Of a stretch of 49,586 nucleotides of DNA, positions 36,139 to 47,177 are shown in pieces; positions within the stretch are counted from its first letter, which is position 1, and every line of letters starts with the position of its first letter. The position numbers and the translations under genes are program-made. Below the pieces are notes generated by a model. It worked only from the letters and a program-made list of their open reading frames with translations, did no database searches and was not told the DNA's origin. Source of the stretch: Paludibacteraceae bacterium (GTDB taxonomy: Bacteria > Bacteroidota > Bacteroidia > Bacteroidales > Paludibacteraceae); assembly GCA_017625155.1 (NCBI GenBank), contig JAGALP010000005.1, forward strand, positions 1-49,586. Direction: 5' to 3'.

Positions 36139-39100
36139 TTATTGCTTTACAACAAACTTGCCCGATGCGATTTTGCGTTTCTCGTTTTCAAAGAAGACAT
36201 AGAAATAGCATTGGTTGGCAGCAGGTAATGTATAGGTTACCAATGGTGTACGTACATCTATCAGCGATTCAATACCTTCTGGATTGACAAAGATGGTAGC
36301 ATCGTTTTGATCAGACTCTGGTACTGGTGCGTAGAAGAGACGATGACCTTGTTGGTCGTATACACCTACGCTAACGCCCTTACGCAATGTGGCAAACATT
36401 ATGTCTAACGAACCTCCGATATGTCTAAATAACACATCATTGACAGTAGGAGTGGCAGCTGAATTGATGGTGGTCTCAAAGAAGGTGATGGTGTAGATGC
36501 ACTCAGTGCCATCAGCAGCAGTCACATAAATATTGTATGGTTCTCCGAGCGTGAATATACCATATTCGATGGTTGCCGCAGCGTCATTAGCGATAGCAGT
36601 AATCTCTGGCTGTGTGCTGTTGATGTAGTAAGTGTATTCCAGTACATCAGGCGTGAAGCCGAATAATGGGATGCTATCCAAAAGAATCATTTGCAGAGAT
36701 GCGTCACTGCTTTGTAGGATGGACTGCTTGACATGATAAATGCTGATGGTTTTGCCATCTTGCGCTGTCACTTGGATGATAAAGTCAACACCTTCTTCTG
36801 TGACAGTGACAACAGCATTGGTGTCTTCTGCAAAAGCTTTAATGTCAGATAGTTGAGCCAATTCAGTACTATCGGTACCAATTGGATACACAATATCGTA
36901 ATTGAGCGAGTCGCTATGGAAATTAGCGATAGTATCTCCCTTGATTGTTAGCATGCGAAGGCGACTATTGTCGTTTTGAGCAATCATCAATCGAATATCA
37001 TACTCAGATGAGAATACAGGATCTGGAGCAGTAACAGAGAAACGAATTGTAGTCTGAGTGCGTCCGTTGATTTCCGCAGTCAATGTGTTGATGTCCACTG
37101 TTTGTTTCTCATGTCCGAGGTCATATGTGAAGACGGGCAGTTCAATCGTTCCGAATGGCAGTTCAATGTCATATTCAAAAGAATCAACACGGAAACCATC
37201 AATCAGTTCGTCATTCATGTAAATAGCATCAAGATATGAGTATGACGATTGTTGACGTTGGAAAATAATCAAATAGGTAGATTGATAGTTGGTATCTTCT
37301 GCTGTGACAACGATGCGTGTGGTGTCTCCAAGTATGGTTTGCACTTGTTGTTTGTATTCAGCTTTTTCTACTAATACAGATGGAGTCGCTGCATTTTCAG
37401 GTAATTTTACGAGGTAATTGAATTGTTCTGGGTTGAATCCATCCAGGCTTTCTCCATTCACGTAGATGTTAGCGAGTTGGCTGTTGGTAGAAAGTATTTT
37501 TGCATATGTGAAATACAATGTATAAGTGCGATTATTGCCATTCTCTGCGGTGATGCTACATGTATATTTCCAACCAACCTGTTGCTCGTATAGCATATAC
37601 TCAGTGATTGTGTCTTGAATTTGCTGATAGATGTCACCTGCACTATATGCCATAATAGGTGCTAGTGAGTCATGCTGAGGAAGGGTAATATGGTATTCCA
37701 ATTGTTGAGCGTTGAAGCCTGGCAGTGAATCTCCCTTGATATAAATCATTTGCAGGGTATCTACATCGGATTTAGCCACTTGGTAATTGACTGTGTACGT
37801 ATTTTTTCTGCCTGACATAGCGAGTACGTTGATTTGCGTTGTTCGCTCGTATGGATTATCTATCAGTACATTAGCTGTTACTGTTTGCCATTGGTCTGCT
37901 TGATCCCACGTGAGTTCTGGCAAATAGCGTGTGCCAACAGGAAGAGTATATGAATAGTAGAAGGAATCAGGGCGGAAACCTTCAATCATAACACCATTCT
38001 CGTAGATAGCAGTAAGGGTGTCAGCGTTGGATTGTGTGATGGAGAACGCTAACATATATTGGCACTCGGTACCATCTTCGGCAGTCACTATAATGGTGTG
38101 CTGTAATCCAGATATCGAATCACGTAATGTTTGGGTGCTTTCTTGAGTAATTGCCAAAACGTTAGGTAATTGGTTTTGTCCAATAGGCAGCGAGATGAAA
38201 TAGTTGTAATTCTCAGGGACGAAATTAGCCAAACTATCACCATTGATATAAATCATTTGTAGATGTGCATTGTTGGATTTTGGTGCTTCAAATGAAAGTA
38301 CATATGTATTGGTGCTTATGCCGTCAGGAGCGGTAACGGTAATATTGGCACGCCAATCTTGAATATCAATATTAATCTGTTGACCATCTTCACTAAGTTT
38401 AGCAGCAATTTCTGGTAAGAACTCTGTACCTGATGGTAAGTTGATGGTATAACGTTGTTGCATTGGTGAGAATTCCAAATTAGGGTTGAGTTTTTCCTCA
38501 AATTGGTTCAAAGATTTGCCATTTAGCAAGATATCATTGAGCGTTGTATTCTCTGATAAAGTTTCATGATAGATATCGATGTGATAGTCACTCGTAGTAC
38601 CATCTTGTGCAACGACGTGAATGGTGTACGTGTCGTTTGTATTGGAGAGAGTGATATCTTGGAAGTTATCGTTGGAAGACCATGTGAGTTTTACGTTTTG
38701 CTCTTTGATCTGAACAGAATAATAATGACGTTGTGGTTCAAATTGTTCGATAGGAGTTCCATTTACTGCAATGCCAGTTAACTCGGCATTATGACTAGGT
38801 TCTGCCGTAATGAGCAATTGGTAGATGGCTGTTCGCGTTCCATCTTCTGAAGTAACGATAATGTTCGTACTTTCATTTAATAGACCGCTTTCAATCATCA
38901 CTTGTTGACGTGGTGCTGCTGTAGTGTATTGAATACTTGGTAGGGTTGGTTCTATAGTCTTATATGCATCGGTTGGTAAAACGATGGTGTAGTTTAACTG
39001 ATCTGATTGGAAATCATCTAAAGATACCCCATTCAAACTAATATCTTGTAAATAAGGATTGTTGTTGATATTAGGTTGAATTTGTACAGTATATGATTCT

Positions 39101-42100
39101 GTTGCACTGCCATTCTCTGCTGTAACGGTGTAGTTATAATACATCGTATCATTCTCTAATCGATGAGTAACAGACATTGTAGCTGTTGCGGGTGTTTCTA
39201 TCAACAAGTGCGTTGCGCTATCTGCAAGATAGGTGTACTCAGTGATTTGAGAATTAAAGCCTTCGATAGGGGTGTTATTAACAAAAATAGATTGTATGGT
39301 GGCATCGCTTGATAATTCCGTTGGGAAAGTGATGCGATAAGTATGCTGTTCTGTACCAAAAACTTGCCATTCCCAATAGAGATTATTCTGAACAAATACT
39401 ACAGAGTCGTTGTCGTTTATACGTGTGAATTTCGCATGATTAGGACGTGGAAGGGTGTATTCGTACTGGGTTGAGCTAAACGACTGCATTGGCATATCGT
39501 TGATTTCCAATTCTGCCAATTGACCAGTAGTAGTTTTATCTTGTTGTGCAAGTCGAATGACGTATTGTGCTTGTGCACCATTTTCTGCTGTGACAGTTAG
39601 TGTACCATTATTTAGATCAACGGTTTGGCCATCCATATTTTTAACAAATCTAATTGCAGGTAACTTGTCTGCCGTAATGGTATATTCCAGTTGTTCAGGG
39701 TCATAATCGGTTATACCGTCTGCAACAATAGAATTGAGTTTTGTGTCGTTAGAAAGGTCTTTTATGATGCGTACAGTATATCTTCTTATTTGTCCTTCTT
39801 CAGGTTTGATGCTAATAGTATATGTGGAGTCCGCATATGCAAGAACCAACTTTTGCAAATGGCTAGCTAATACTGGTTTGATGTCTGGCAAATGATTTCT
39901 GTTTGCAGGTATGTGATATTCATATGTGTTGGTAAGTTCATCAAATCCTTGTATCGTTTTACCATCAATTTGTAAATCCTGCAACCAGTTGCATGATTCC
40001 AAATGTCGTCTTACAGTCAATGTGTATTCAGTGGCTGTGCCATCTTCGGCGTAGTTGGTAATATTTGCGGTGCGTTCCGCATAGAGTGAGTTAACTATCT
40101 CATTGTTCCATGTCACCTTTTGTGCTTGGTCACTCACTTCACCAATGAATTCCAATGTAGGCAACAACGTGTTGTTTGATTCCTCTAGTGTGTAGGTAAA
40201 GTGATTGCCATCTCTTGTCGCTTCTTTACCATTGACTTTAATAGAGGTGAGGTTGCTATTATATACAAAACGAACGTAATCTACATACAAATTTGCATTA
40301 CTGCTTGCAGAAGGATATTTTCCTGTTGCATCAATAATGACGTCTAATCCAGATATCGCCTTCCCGTTGGTGTTCAATGGTACTTGTACTTCCGTATAGT
40401 TAGCATTGGTATTTTTTTGACGATAATCTACATCGTGAGATTCTCCACTCATATCAAAGAACTTGAATCTAAATAATGCACCATCACCAGCAGCATTGGT
40501 GTATTTATAATTAATCAAAGCCTTGTCTGGAGTATTGTGGAATCCAATAAAGCCATGTGGAATAACACGTGTTGCTCCCGCTACTGCAAATCCACTAGAC
40601 ATGTCACCGATGTTAATCACTGCTGGTACAGGACCAGCCAATGCTGCCCAATTGGTGGTTTGCAAATGTACGGCAGAGTTACCATCCTTGCTCACAGTAG
40701 GGCCAGCTTCTGCTGTTCCCAAATATACATCTAACATATCACCAGGTGCATTCCAACTAGTAGGTTTGTCTGTATTGGATGAGTTGGTTTTGCTCCATTG
40801 TGTAAATTCATTATTCGGTATGATTTCATTGACATAGTGAAAATAAATGCTGTATGTGTTTTGGAAGCCATCTTTAGTCACTTTTCCTTGCCAATGCCAT
40901 GTGTCACATATTGTTTCTACTTCTACTCCATTCGCTTTTGTGATAGTTACTTGTGGCGTTGTAGTCGTAGTACGATTTTGAATATATGAGAATCTATTTT
41001 TGTCATAGTCATTCACAAGCACACCATCAATGAAAATGCTATCTAATACAGCAGGATTCTGGGTATCTACAATAGGTGTAATAGTATATTCCATGTCTTT
41101 TTCGCCTGGGCGATTAGATTTCACCGTGATGATAGTTGCTTGACTGATACCGCCAGTTTTCACCCATACTGTTTGCTCTGCAAAAGCTTTGGTATATTCC
41201 ACATTCATCTGTTTACTGCCGTAGGGCAGCGCAACGCTATGTTCTTTTATACTTGGATCAAGTGACTGACCAGTCTCTGCGATAGTGATTGTTTTCAACA
41301 GGTTCTCTTCATCCGATAGTGTAGGCAAGAATGTCAAGTTATATGTACGCTCACTACCATCTTCTGCGGTCACTATCAGTTGGCTGGTTTGTCCTAACGG
41401 ACGTGAAATAAAACGTATTTCTTGTTCCTCTTCTGCTGCCTCATACAGTATCAATGGAACGTTGGTCTCTTGATACGGCAGATAAATTGTGTAATCGGTT
41501 GTATCTGGATGATATTTCAGTTCTACTCTGCTATCATCTAACTCAATATACTCCAGCGCCACATTGCTTGACTTGCGCACTGGGAAATGGATAGTATATT
41601 CATTGCTTGTCGCTCCATCTGCGGATAATACATGGATACGAGTAATACCATTGATAGCGCTATGATAGGTTGTAATAGTCTGATTGTCACTTCCTATTGG
41701 TTGCACGCATGGTACCACGTGTGTGCGCCATTCCAAACTATCTACATACTCAAACACATCACTCTTGAAACCTTCAAGCGAAACGCCATCCAACAAAATG
41801 TCTTTTAGATAAGCATCTGTCGAAATAGTACGTGTGTATGTTATTTTGTAGGTGTTCGTGTTTCCATTTTCAGCAACAACCAACACATTTTGTTCGTTTT
41901 TGCTCACATTATGTATGGAGGTATATTGTCCATCTCGTGCTACAATCTGCAGTGTTGGTAATGCTTCTCCTTCAGCCAGATTAAGCGTGTATTCAAGCGT
42001 ATTTGGTTCAAAATCAATCGAATGTCCTTCTACGCTCAAGTCTAATAATGTCGCATCGCTATATTTTGCTTTGTCAAAATGCAATGTATAGGCTGTTGAG

Positions 42101-45100
42101 TCGCCATTGGCAGCAAATACCAACATTGTATAGGTCGTCTCATTGGTCATACCTGCGTGTACTGTCTGTTGGTCTGAGTGCTTGCGGTATTGCACTGTAG
42201 GCACTACGCCTCCTGCTGCAATAGGTATGGTGTAATGTTTCACAGTTGGCACGTAATCTGCCAATTCTACGCCATCAATCAAAATCGCTTCCAGCGAACA
42301 ATCATCTGAGAGTTGCGTGCTAAATGTGAGGTGATATTGTGCTTTGTCGCCACCTTTTATTACGTAGATTGTCAGTGTGTTACCATTGCGGAAGGTGGTA
42401 ATCTTTTGTCCTTCCAACGTGTCGCAAGTCACTGTTGGGAATGTCCCTTGATAGTTCAGTGCATATTCAAATTTGTTAGGCTCAAATCCTTCTAAGGCCG
42501 CGCCATCAATGTATATTTGTTGCAACAATGCTTGGTTTTCGATAAGCGCATTTTCAAAATCAATGGTATATACGTTACCCGCTGCACCGTATGGCTTCAC
42601 ACTGATTTGTGCTTGACCTGCCGCATATGGGGTAGCAATAGTCACTTGTTGACCTTCCTCTTTGTCCACTGTTATCACAGGGCATGTGGCTTTAGTGAGG
42701 GTATAGGAATATGCAAATGTTTGTGGATCAAATCTTTCCAAGCTGTCGCCGTCCAGATAAATCATCTTCAAAACGGCGCTTTGTGAGCGTTGAATCACGA
42801 AGGTGATACTATATGTTTGGCTTCTTCCGCTTTCTGCGGTTACAGTAATGGTTTGTACATTGTTGCTGAGCAGTGCCAAAATCTTCTGTGACTCATCACC
42901 CTTGTCCCATGTCACAGTAGGAATAGTACTTACGCCCATTGGTAGGGTGTCCACATATTCCAATTTGTCAGGTGCAAAGCCTTCTAATTCTTTTCCATCC
43001 AAGTAAATCATCTTCAGGTTAATATTGTCTGAAGTTGCTACCGAGAAGTGCAGTACATACGTCTTACTTGCTCCTGATGGTGGACGAACTGTGATTTTGT
43101 AGTCGCCATTGATACCGCCAGAACGAACTGTAACGGTCTGATAGTCATCGCCTTGTTCGTATGTGATTACTGGCAGTTCGGTCGTACCTTGTGGTAGTGG
43201 ACAGTTGTATTCCAAAATGTCAGGATCAAATCCTTCCAATGGCTTACCGTCAAGGTAAATCATTTTCAGCGAAGCGTTGGTTGCTTGTGCCACGCTGAAG
43301 TTGATTTGATAGATAGTACTCTTGCCATTTTGTGCTGTCACTGTGATACGTGTTGTACCGTTTAATCCACCTTTGATGATGCTAACTGTCTGGTACTCAT
43401 CTCCTTTGTCTACGGTTATCTCTGGCAATTCTGTTGTGCCGATAGGCAATGGGTAGTCGTAACTTGTCACATTTGGCTCAAACCCTTCTAATGCTTCACC
43501 GCCTATATAGATCATGTTGAGTGTAGAAATTTCCGATAGTGCAGTTGCCACGTTTATCTTATACTCTGTGGTATTGATGCCATTGCCTGCGGTCACTTTC
43601 ACGCGAGTGATGCCGTTCAGTCCGCCCTCCGTTACTTCCACAGTTTGTGTGGATTCACCCTTCACATAGGTCACTTCGGGCAATTCTGTCGTACCCACGG
43701 GCAGATTTACGTAATATGTCAAATGCTCTGGATTAAAATTGGTTATCCAGTTCTCTCCCATCTGCAAATCTTTGAGCAGCGAGTAGGACGATGCCTCCAG
43801 TTTGAAAGTCATCTTATATGTCTTTGGTGTTGGATTACCTGGCGAAGACACATTGATTTGATATACACCGCCATCAATCACGCTTGGCGCGTTGTATGTA
43901 ATAGTCTGTGCACCAGCTGGGTATGCTGACACAGCCTCTACTGTTGGCATGGTGGTGGTAGATGTTGGCAACGATACGCGATAGGTGGTTTGGTTGGGTG
44001 TAAAGCCTGCCAAACTCTCGCCATTGATCTTAATATCTTTCAGTGTGTTGTCCGCGAGCAGTGCCACGCTGAAGTGCACGGTATAGGTTTGTTTTGTTTT
44101 GCCATCGGCTGCGGTCACGCGGATTGTTGAGCTACCTGTTGTGCTGGTTGGCTGAGTGATTTCTACTACTTGTTCATCTTCTTGTTTGTCCACGCTCACT
44201 ATTGGTGCATCGGTTGTACCGTATGGCAACTCTACGTTATAGGATGTCAATGTAGGTTGGAAGCCACTGATACCCTGACCATTAACAAAGATATTCGCCA
44301 ATTTTGCATTGGTGCTGGCTTGGCGCACAAACTTAATCTTATAGGTCATTGTGCTCTTGCCGTCTTCTGCTTTCACGGTGATAGTGGTTGGATTGCCATC
44401 TATCTCACCATTATTGATGCTAATCTCGCTGCCAGTCAGTTCGCGACCTGAGAAGGTGGCTGTTTCGCCTTTTGCATTGCTTATTTGACCTGCGCCACGA
44501 TATGCTTTTATCTCTGGTATGCTGCTGGCACTTTTTCCCAACGAATACACTTGCTCTTCCGTCGTGTTAGGGTTAAAGCCTTTCCACTCTTTGCCACCAA
44601 CGTATAGCTTCTGAATCTTAGATGAATAAATCAGTTCCACGTCGTCCACGTAGAGCGCATTGCCATTATATAACCCGCTGTTTGCGCGGTAGTTAGGGTA
44701 GTTACTTGCCGAGAAGATGATGTTCATCATCGTTGGCACGTCATTGTTGAAATAGTAGATAGGCACTTTGATATTAGTCCAATTGCCATATTCTTTTTTC
44801 TCACGCCACATACCTTCGGCAATTTGGTTGGCCTTTTGGTCTGTACCACATTCATTGGCATCCAATGCCAAACGGATATCACTCTCTTCATTGGTTTGTG
44901 TACCAGGCGATGAGCAATTGCCATTTTTGGCTTTATATTTGCTTCCTTTTGCTGTACCTGACCATGCATAGTAAAGTAGGTAGAAATCTTCTTTGTCCAC
45001 GTTTGCACCAGTACGTTTAATCCATACCGACATGGTATCAGGACGATATTTAAAACTCCATCCGCCAGATGTCCCTGCGGTCGCTGTCTTGGTGTCAAGA

Positions 45101-45423
45101 CCTTCCAAGAAACTCCATGGTTTACCCAATGAGAAATAACCAGGTGACACTTCGGTAATACCCATTGCTCCCACTTCGGTGTCTTTCACCATCATAGAAT
45201 AGCTACCTGTGTGTCCTGCTTCTCGGTGTGTGAGATTGAAGTTGATACCTACTTGACTGATATTGCTTCCGTACCAATCTTTCGGTTGAATCTCACCATC
45301 AAATTTTTCGCCGCTCCAATCCTCAAAACTTGCGTTGGGGACTTGTTGAGCGAATAGAGATGAAACGCCAAATAATAAAACTAAACTACTTAAGAATAAT
45401 TGTTTTAAGTAAACTTTTGTCAT
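36139..45423 (-). CDS. Giant secreted protein with about 30 cadherin-like repeats and two PCMD-like domains
   Basis: This 3,094-residue protein has a signal peptide ending SLFAQ and a PCMD-like beta-sandwich (about 25-268; VPNASFEDWSGEKF). About 15 repeats of roughly 85 residues follow (271-1530), then a second PCMD-like domain (about 1536-1715; IPNNEFTQWSK) and about 15 more repeats (1720-2985). The end (2990-3094) resembles a T9SS sorting domain. Each repeat reads LxxIYxxGxxLxGFxPxxxxY, LPxGTTELP, then ITVTAxNGxxxTYxIxF, which fits the cadherin-like beta-sandwich family. Repeats 4-6 are most alike. It is probably a long cell-surface adhesin. No frameshift is seen. Confidence 0.9.
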   Translation of the reverse strand: MTKVYLKQLFLSSLVLLFGVSSLFAQQVPNASFEDWSGEKFDGEIQPKDWYGSNISQVGINFNLTHREAGHTGSYSMMVKDTEVGAMGITEVSPGYFSLGKPWSFLEGLDTKTATAGTSGGWSFKYRPDTMSVWIKRTGANVDKEDFYLLYYAWSGTAKGSKYKAKNGNCSSPGTQTNEESDIRLALDANECGTDQKANQIAEGMWREKKEYGNWTNIKVPIYYFNNDVPTMMNIIFSASNYPNYRANSGLYNGNALYVDDVELIYSSKIQKLYVGGKEWKGFNPNTTEEQVYSLGKSASSIPEIKAYRGAGQISNAKGETATFSGRELTGSEISINNGEIDGNPTTITVKAEDGKSTMTYKIKFVRQASTNAKLANIFVNGQGISGFQPTLTSYNVELPYGTTDAPIVSVDKQEDEQVVEITQPTSTTGSSTIRVTAADGKTKQTYTVHFSVALLADNTLKDIKINGESLAGFTPNQTTYRVSLPTSTTTMPTVEAVSAYPAGAQTITYNAPSVIDGGVYQINVSSPGNPTPKTYKMTFKLEASSYSLLKDLQMGENWITNFNPEHLTYYVNLPVGTTELPEVTYVKGESTQTVEVTEGGLNGITRVKVTAGNGINTTEYKINVATALSEISTLNMIYIGGEALEGFEPNVTSYDYPLPIGTTELPEITVDKGDEYQTVSIIKGGLNGTTRITVTAQNGKSTIYQINFSVAQATNASLKMIYLDGKPLEGFDPDILEYNCPLPQGTTELPVITYEQGDDYQTVTVRSGGINGDYKITVRPPSGASKTYVLHFSVATSDNINLKMIYLDGKELEGFAPDKLEYVDTLPMGVSTIPTVTWDKGDESQKILALLSNNVQTITVTAESGRSQTYSITFVIQRSQSAVLKMIYLDGDSLERFDPQTFAYSYTLTKATCPVITVDKEEGQQVTIATPYAAGQAQISVKPYGAAGNVYTIDFENALIENQALLQQIYIDGAALEGFEPNKFEYALNYQGTFPTVTCDTLEGQKITTFRNGNTLTIYVIKGGDKAQYHLTFSTQLSDDCSLEAILIDGVELADYVPTVKHYTIPIAAGGVVPTVQYRKHSDQQTVHAGMTNETTYTMLVFAANGDSTAYTLHFDKAKYSDATLLDLSVEGHSIDFEPNTLEYTLNLAEGEALPTLQIVARDGQYTSIHNVSKNEQNVLVVAENGNTNTYKITYTRTISTDAYLKDILLDGVSLEGFKSDVFEYVDSLEWRTHVVPCVQPIGSDNQTITTYHSAINGITRIHVLSADGATSNEYTIHFPVRKSSNVALEYIELDDSRVELKYHPDTTDYTIYLPYQETNVPLILYEAAEEEQEIRFISRPLGQTSQLIVTAEDGSERTYNLTFLPTLSDEENLLKTITIAETGQSLDPSIKEHSVALPYGSKQMNVEYTKAFAEQTVWVKTGGISQATIITVKSNRPGEKDMEYTITPIVDTQNPAVLDSIFIDGVLVNDYDKNRFSYIQNRTTTTTPQVTITKANGVEVETICDTWHWQGKVTKDGFQNTYSIYFHYVNEIIPNNEFTQWSKTNSSNTDKPTSWNAPGDMLDVYLGTAEAGPTVSKDGNSAVHLQTTNWAALAGPVPAVINIGDMSSGFAVAGATRVIPHGFIGFHNTPDKALINYKYTNAAGDGALFRFKFFDMSGESHDVDYRQKNTNANYTEVQVPLNTNGKAISGLDVIIDATGKYPSASSNANLYVDYVRFVYNSNLTSIKVNGKEATRDGNHFTYTLEESNNTLLPTLEFIGEVSDQAQKVTWNNEIVNSLYAERTANITNYAEDGTATEYTLTVRRHLESCNWLQDLQIDGKTIQGFDELTNTYEYHIPANRNHLPDIKPVLASHLQKLVLAYADSTYTISIKPEEGQIRRYTVRIIKDLSNDTKLNSIVADGITDYDPEQLEYTITADKLPAIRFVKNMDGQTVDLNNGTLTVTAENGAQAQYVIRLAQQDKTTTGQLAELEINDMPMQSFSSTQYEYTLPRPNHAKFTRINDNDSVVFVQNNLYWEWQVFGTEQHTYRITFPTELSSDATIQSIFVNNTPIEGFNSQITEYTYLADSATHLLIETPATATMSVTHRLENDTMYYNYTVTAENGSATESYTVQIQPNINNNPYLQDISLNGVSLDDFQSDQLNYTIVLPTDAYKTIEPTLPSIQYTTAAPRQQVMIESGLLNESTNIIVTSEDGTRTAIYQLLITAEPSHNAELTGIAVNGTPIEQFEPQRHYYSVQIKEQNVKLTWSSNDNFQDITLSNTNDTYTIHVVAQDGTTSDYHIDIYHETLSENTTLNDILLNGKSLNQFEEKLNPNLEFSPMQQRYTINLPSGTEFLPEIAAKLSEDGQQINIDIQDWRANITVTAPDGISTNTYVLSFEAPKSNNAHLQMIYINGDSLANFVPENYNYFISLPIGQNQLPNVLAITQESTQTLRDSISGLQHTIIVTAEDGTECQYMLAFSITQSNADTLTAIYENGVMIEGFRPDSFYYSYTLPVGTRYLPELTWDQADQWQTVTANVLIDNPYERTTQINVLAMSGRKNTYTVNYQVAKSDVDTLQMIYIKGDSLPGFNAQQLEYHITLPQHDSLAPIMAYSAGDIYQQIQDTITEYMLYEQQVGWKYTCSITAENGNNRTYTLYFTYAKILSTNSQLANIYVNGESLDGFNPEQFNYLVKLPENAATPSVLVEKAEYKQQVQTILGDTTRIVVTAEDTNYQSTYLIIFQRQQSSYSYLDAIYMNDELIDGFRVDSFEYDIELPFGTIELPVFTYDLGHEKQTVDINTLTAEINGRTQTTIRFSVTAPDPVFSSEYDIRLMIAQNDNSRLRMLTIKGDTIANFHSDSLNYDIVYPIGTDSTELAQLSDIKAFAEDTNAVVTVTEEGVDFIIQVTAQDGKTISIYHVKQSILQSSDASLQMILLDSIPLFGFTPDVLEYTYYINSTQPEITAIANDAAATIEYGIFTLGEPYNIYVTAADGTECIYTITFFETTINSAATPTVNDVLFRHIGGSLDIMFATLRKGVSVGVYDQQGHRLFYAPVPESDQNDATIFVNPEGIESLIDVRTPLVTYTLPAANQCYFYVFFENEKRKIASGKFVVKQ

Positions 45424-45515
45424 AATTATGTTGTTTTTTAATATTTCATTATTGAATATTCATATTTTTAAGATTTTTATAAGCATTTTGCCGCATAAAA
45501 ACCCAAAAACGGCTG

Positions 45516-45547
45516 CAAAATTAATATAAACAAATCAATTATGCAAA
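45516..45547 (-). promoter_or_regulatory. Promoter of the giant adhesin gene (and probably uvrB)
   Basis: On the minus strand TTTG (45547-45544), a 20-nt spacer and TAATTTTG (45523-45516) match the consensus. The predicted leader is about 85 nt and AT-rich. Confidence 0.85.
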
Positions 45548-46206
45548 TTTTCCTCGCGCGTGCGTGCATTTTATTAAATTTCGATACCTTTTTCCCAATA
45601 TCCGTTGCTATTTGCGCTAAAATGTAGGTCAACTTTCGGCACAATCTTCGCGCGAAGAAAACTTTTTTTTAAAAAATACACCCACGCGGGAAGCATAGTC
45701 AACACTACACTTCCCGCATGTTGTATATACCATTTTACTCTCAAAAATCACCTGTCGTCTTATCTCGCCCAATGGGCTTGAACGATTAATCGCAAGCGAT
45801 TTTTCGGCACAAAAACGCTCAAACGCTGAGTATTCAGCATATAGAGGCGTAAGGAAAACGGAAAGGTAAAAATGGAAAACTAAAAGCCACCGCTGTGATA
45901 CAACTAGCCCACAGATGTGCTACAGTGGTCGCGAAGTGGTCGTGTAGCCCGCAGTCAACTTGAGAGTGATTTGAAAGCCACCGAAAGCCAAGAGATGTCC
46001 CAAAGATGTCCAATCGTAGTCTCCTAACCCGCAAGAAAAAAAAGGACAAAACACACAGGGGCATACCAGTGAATCGGCGCAAAATCACAAAAAACATTTG
46101 AATAATCGGCTCATTTTGCACCGAAAAATGTAAAAAATAATGCAAATTTGAGCCGATTCTATAAAAAAGACTATTAGATCATCTCAAAAAAGAGAAGACA
46201 TAATCC
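45548..46206. other. Non-coding region with hairpin and dispersed repeat
   Basis: No gene is seen. A hairpin GCGGGAAG/CTTCCCGC lies near 45688-45719, with a T run 10 nt further on the minus strand, so it may be a weak terminator. The dispersed repeat at 45905-46045 takes up much of the rest. Otherwise the sequence is AT-rich and featureless. Confidence 0.6.
45905..46045. repeat. Dispersed intergenic repeat, copy 2
   Basis: CAGATGTGCTACAGTGGTCG and the rest align with copy 1 (16822-16960): the first 30 bases are nearly identical, and the second half keeps CCACCGAAAGCC, AGATGT and GATGTCC in order. Both copies lie between genes. Confidence 0.8.
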
Positions 46207-47169
46207 TTATCCTGCAATCAGATACCAAGTATAGACTGCGAAAGCAATCACCATCAACGCGCCACCTACTCTGCCAATCTTACCACGGAAGCCAAAGAGC
46301 AACGGGAAAGCTGCCGCAGCAATCATGACGGCATAGTCCACAATCGTGATATCCGCAGATACCAAAGGCATGACTTGTGAGCTAAGACCCAAGATCAGCA
46401 AGATATTGAAAATATTAGAGCCCACAATATTGCCCAATGCCAGTTGGGTATTCTTCTTGCATGCTGCCACTACCGAAGCAGCCAACTCTGGCAACGAAGT
46501 ACCGCAAGCAACCAATGTGAGCGAGATTATAGCATCATCAACGCCCCAAGATTTAGCAATAGCCACTGCATCATCTACAAACATATCGCAGCTCACAATT
46601 AATATGCCCAACCCCACAACAACTTTCATAACCGCTTTCCAAACAGGCATCAAACATTGCATCTCCTTGTCATTTGCCCCTTCCGTTAGAGGAGGAATGG
46701 GGGTAGACTCTCTTTTGTCGCGAGCTATAGAATACCACATATACCCCGCAAAAATTAACAATAATACGATACCATCTATACGGCTTATCGTGGCAGGTGT
46801 GCCATTGAAGAAATTAAACGCCAATAAGGTCAGCAAGACCGAAACACCAATACACAATGGTATCTCAAAGGTCATATTTTTCTTGTCTATTGCGATTGGG
46901 AAGAGCAATGCCGTCAAACCCAAGATACCCAACACATTAAATATATTGGAGCCCACCACATTGCCAATCGCCACATCGGCATTGCCTTTCAGCGCGCCAA
47001 AGAAACTGACCACCAACTCAGGCACACTTGTACCAATGCCCACGATAACAGCACCAATCACAAAATCCGATACATGAAAGCGTTTAGCGATAGCTACGCT
47101 ACCATTTAGCAGCAAATCAGCACCTAACACGATGCCTACTAAAGTCACAATCAAAATAATATATTCCAT
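46207..47169 (-). CDS. Calcium/sodium antiporter, YrbG family
   Basis: This 320-residue membrane protein has about ten helices and the two alpha repeats of the CaCA family: GIGTSVPELVVSF with GNVVGSNIFNVLGILG, and ACGTSLPELAASV with GNIVGSNIFNILLILG. These repeats form the ion-binding site, with the Glu of each PEL motif coordinating the cation. It should exchange Na+ for Ca2+ across the inner membrane. The length is normal. The leader upstream carries six 10-bp repeats and a TACTTTTG box. Confidence 0.93.
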   Translation of the reverse strand: MEYIILIVTLVGIVLGADLLLNGSVAIAKRFHVSDFVIGAVIVGIGTSVPELVVSFFGALKGNADVAIGNVVGSNIFNVLGILGLTALLFPIAIDKKNMTFEIPLCIGVSVLLTLLAFNFFNGTPATISRIDGIVLLLIFAGYMWYSIARDKRESTPIPPLTEGANDKEMQCLMPVWKAVMKVVVGLGILIVSCDMFVDDAVAIAKSWGVDDAIISLTLVACGTSLPELAASVVAACKKNTQLALGNIVGSNIFNILLILGLSSQVMPLVSADITIVDYAVMIAAAAFPLLFGFRGKIGRVGGALMVIAFAVYTWYLIAG

Positions 47170-47177
47170 AGATGTGT

